In this document: piece by piece, positions 62,008 through 64,000 of the stretch
How the letters are laid out: each line of letters opens with the position of its first letter
How positions within the stretch are numbered: position 1 is the first letter of the stretch
DNA from: Lichenibacterium dinghuense
GTDB taxonomy: Bacteria; Pseudomonadota; Alphaproteobacteria; Rhizobiales; Beijerinckiaceae
DNA: 64,000 bases
Direction of reading: 5' to 3'
Assembly (NCBI RefSeq): GCF_021730615.1
Contig: NZ_JAJLMN010000001.1
Location: forward strand, 992,001 to 1,056,000
Program-made: the position numbers and the translations under genes
Notes under the pieces: generated by a model
What the model saw: the letters and a program-made list of their open reading frames with translations, nothing else
What the model was told of the DNA's origin: nothing
The model's database searches: none

Positions 62008-62281
62008 CGCTCGGAGGACACCGCGGGCCGCCACCCGCACGAGCTTCACCTGAAAGGGTGATGTGGACCGTTCCCGTGGGGACGATCGGTAAGGCCACCT
62101 CGTTGAGAGTCTTGAGCCCGCGGCGACGTCGCGAGGTCGTGAAACAGATCGAGGGACCGAGCCGGACTGACCCCATCATGCGGCGGCGAAACGCCGACCG
62201 CGAAGAGAAGCGTGTGACCCGCGGGAACGGGACAAAAAACCTGACAGGAGCGCTTGACCTCCAGAGCCCCAATCAGAGAAG
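62008..62281 (+). ncRNA. candidate guide (bridge/seek) RNA region, copy B
   Basis: 274 non-coding bases after the transposase stop, much longer than the 110-base 5' non-coding part. This asymmetry is what IS1111-type elements show when the guide RNA is encoded at the right end. RNA boundaries are not determined. Confidence 0.35.
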
Positions 62282-62285
62282 ACTC

Positions 62286-62705
62286 TCAGCGTGATCTGGC
62301 TGTCGATCCTGCGGGCGCGAAGATGCCCAAGATCTCGGAAGCGCCCTCGTCCTCATCCTCGATCAGGTCGCGCGCGTGGAGCATGTCCTCCATCTCCGAG
62401 AACACGTGGTCGACGTCGCCGACGCCCACCGATGCCACGGGCGAGTAGGGACCACGGGCCGGGGGCGAGGCCTGGGGCCGCGGGCCGCCGCCACCGATGT
62501 CGAGCGCGTCGAGGTCGTCGAGCAGCGCCAGCGCCTGCGAGTCGATCGCCTTGATCCACGTGCGATACCGGGCCTCGGCGCCTCGGAAGCTCGGGCTCGA
62601 CCGGTCGGTCACGTCCTCGATGGCGTCGTAGGCCCGGTCGAAGTCGGCCTTGAGCTGGCGGAGGTGCTCGCGATGGGCGGGGGTGATCGCCGCGATACGG
62701 GTCAA
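62286..62705 (-). CDS. small helical protein of unknown function
   Basis: About 139 residues from TTG 62705, favoured by AGGAGAG upstream; a GTG at 62738 would add 11. Residues 1-75 are helical (HREHLRQLKADFDRAYDAIE, YRTWIKAIDSQALALLDDLD); a Gly/Pro linker follows, then an acidic stretch MEDMLHARDLIEDEDEGASE. The stop lies 5 nt outside IS copy B, so the C-terminus may have been changed by the insertion. No family recognised. Confidence 0.6.
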   Translation of the reverse strand: MTRIAAITPAHREHLRQLKADFDRAYDAIEDVTDRSSPSFRGAEARYRTWIKAIDSQALALLDDLDALDIGGGGPRPQASPPARGPYSPVASVGVGDVDHVFSEMEDMLHARDLIEDEDEGASEILGIFAPAGSTARSR

Positions 62706-62897
62706 GCATCTCTCCTGAGCGGTCGTGCGCGAGGCCACCCGCGACGCGCCCCGGCGTTTCGACGGCGCCCCAACCTAGGCGAAGCTCATGGGCCGCACAA
62801 CCATCCGGGGGTGCGGATGTCGTGCCGGAGGCGGGGGCGCGGTCCCAGCGTCCGCCGCTGTGCCCCGCGCGGGTGTGCCCTCCAAGCCTGCGCCCCC

Positions 62898-63908
62898 TCA
62901 GGGCCTGACCTCCGCGGCGACGACGCTGGCCTCGACCCTGCGCCGCACCACGATGACGCCGTCGCGCGAGACGGTGTAGTCCGCCGCGTAGAGGCCCGGC
63001 TGCCAGCCCTGCGGCGGCCGGCGGCGGCCCACGCCGAGGTAGACCTGGTCCTTGTTCGAAGGGAGCGGCGGCTCGCTGCGGTCGATCAGAGTGCCGGCGG
63101 GGCCCGTGATCACGAGGCGCTGCACGTCCCCCCGCCGCAGGTCGATCGCCCGCACGTAGGCCAGCACGGCGGGCGACGAGGGGGCGAGCGGGCCGGCCCC
63201 GAAACCGTCGTCGACCTGCGCCATGGTGACCGGCTCGGGCGACAGGCCGAAGTTGAGCACCGCCCCGTTCTTGTAGGTCAACGCGGGGGCGAGCGACGGC
63301 CGCCACAGCGACGTGCCGCCCGCGCAGGAGCCCTCGACGGCGCCGTAGGCGAAGGGATCGACGACCTGGCCTGCGTGCCGCACGGTGATGTGCAGATGCG
63401 GGAACTCGGTGTCGCCCGACAGCCCGACCCGGCCGATGGCCTGTCCGGCCACGACGGCGTCGCCCGGCTTCACCGCGACGCTGCCCTTGGCCATGTGGCA
63501 ATATTGCGTCTCGAACCCATCGGCATGGGCGATCACGACAGCGTTGCCGCAGTCACGGTCCTTCACGGCGTCGTGCCCCACCACGGCGACCGACATGTCC
63601 TCCATGCCGTCCCTCACGCGCAGCACCCGGCCCGGGGCCGCGGCCAGGACGGCCACGCCGCGGCGCTCATCCGCCAGGGTGGGGACGCGGATATCCGTGC
63701 CGTTGTGGCCCCTGTATGTGACGGTCCCGCAGCGGTAGTCCTTGGCGTCGCCGCCCCCGCCGTGGTCGACGTAGTGCTGGATCTCGCAGTCGGTCCCGAC
63801 GCTGCAGGCGACGGGCCAGTCGAGCACGACCTCGGCCCGGACCGCACCCGGCACGAGGCAGGAAGCGGCCACGGCGGCCAGGAGGACGGGAGCGGGGATG
63901 GGCTTCAT
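62898..63908 (-). CDS. M23-family (LytM-like) peptidase, exported
   Basis: 336 residues from ATG 63908. Signal peptide MKPIPAPVLLAAVAASCL followed by a cleavage site near VRA. The M23 zinc site is in RGHNGTDIRVPT (His-x3-Asp) and FPHLHITVRH (His-x-His), with CHMAKGSVAVKPGDAVVAG between them. An extra beta-rich domain of about 130 residues follows the peptidase. It probably cleaves or binds peptidoglycan in the periplasm. Confidence 0.92.
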   Translation of the reverse strand: MKPIPAPVLLAAVAASCLVPGAVRAEVVLDWPVACSVGTDCEIQHYVDHGGGGDAKDYRCGTVTYRGHNGTDIRVPTLADERRGVAVLAAAPGRVLRVRDGMEDMSVAVVGHDAVKDRDCGNAVVIAHADGFETQYCHMAKGSVAVKPGDAVVAGQAIGRVGLSGDTEFPHLHITVRHAGQVVDPFAYGAVEGSCAGGTSLWRPSLAPALTYKNGAVLNFGLSPEPVTMAQVDDGFGAGPLAPSSPAVLAYVRAIDLRRGDVQRLVITGPAGTLIDRSEPPLPSNKDQVYLGVGRRRPPQGWQPGLYAADYTVSRDGVIVVRRRVEASVVAAEVRP

Positions 63909-63987
63909 GGGGGCAGATTGACGGCCCGATGTGGCGGATCGGCGACGATCGACGCGCTATGACGGGTGCAGGGGTGGAGGGTCGCGC

Positions 63988-64000
63988 ATGACGCTCATCG
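63988..64000 (+). CDS. possible gene start cut by the window end
   Basis: GGGTGGAGGGTCGCGC is followed by ATG ACG CTC ATC, with a GGAGG-like site about 8 nt upstream. Only four codons are visible, so the product is unknown. Confidence 0.35.

Larger units (their letters stand above)
60848..62281 (+). mobile_element. IS110-family element, copy B (IS1111-like)
   Basis: 1,434 bp, the same length as copy A and reading in the opposite direction. Subterminal inverted repeats GATTGGGGCTC at 60859-60869 and GAGCCCCAATC at 62264-62274. The encoded proteins of both copies are identical in every residue compared, so the duplication is recent. With copy A it forms a large inverted repeat around an 864-bp centre. 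Confidence 0.9.

Overview
The window is about 64 kb of very GC-rich (roughly 70-73 %), densely coding chromosomal DNA. A CpaF/TadB/TadC set, class II DAHP synthase, FumC, RppH, a 6S RNA gene next to 5-formyl-THF cyclo-ligase, single-domain response regulators and DUF892 proteins point to an alphaproteobacterium, probably Hyphomicrobiales of the Methylobacterium/Beijerinckiaceae kind. The genus is inference from gene content only.

Layout. 1-4.3 kb: the end of a luciferase-like monooxygenase, two DUF892 ferritin-like genes, a response regulator, an acyl-CoA thioesterase, an exported protein and tRNA-Thr. 4.4-9.9 kb: DAHP synthase, an MFS transporter, a class IV aminotransferase, a glutamine amidotransferase and a GNAT-like gene. 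9.9-16.1 kb: two carrier-protein gene sets, ACP + AMP-dependent ligase + SDR and, divergently, amino acid:[carrier protein] ligase + acyl-CoA dehydrogenase / ACP, with two unrelated-looking small genes between them. 16.1-21 kb: a very large SF1 helicase-nuclease. 21-30 kb: two Crp/Fnr regulators, two response regulators, an MsbA-type ABC exporter and membrane or secreted proteins. 30-37.8 kb: SDR, CDF metal exporter, class A beta-lactamase, cpaF-tadB-tadC and a nucleotidyltransferase pair. 37.8-43.9 kb: FumC, cupin, an IS3 remnant, racemase/Lrp, VOC proteins (one frameshifted) and an MBL-fold protein.

43.97-53.03 kb is the most notable region. It is a tight seven-gene minus-strand operon encoding TelA/KlaA, a vWA protein, a double zinc-ribbon FHA protein, a GlnX-like four-helix membrane sensor, an unrecognised helical protein, a PknG-type rubredoxin-kinase-TPR protein and a zinc-ribbon PP2C phosphatase. 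PknG and GlnX are known mainly from Actinobacteria. The set looks like a complete sensor, kinase, phosphatase and FHA-reader circuit.

53-64 kb: metallophosphoesterase, 5-FCL, 6S RNA, RppH, MsrA, tRNA-Ser with a lower-GC tract behind it, a thioredoxin-fold/2OG-Fe(II) oxygenase fusion, two apparently identical 1,434-bp IS110-family (IS1111-like) elements in inverted orientation around a decayed IS5-type transposase, a small helical protein, an M23 peptidase, and the first bases of a possible further gene.
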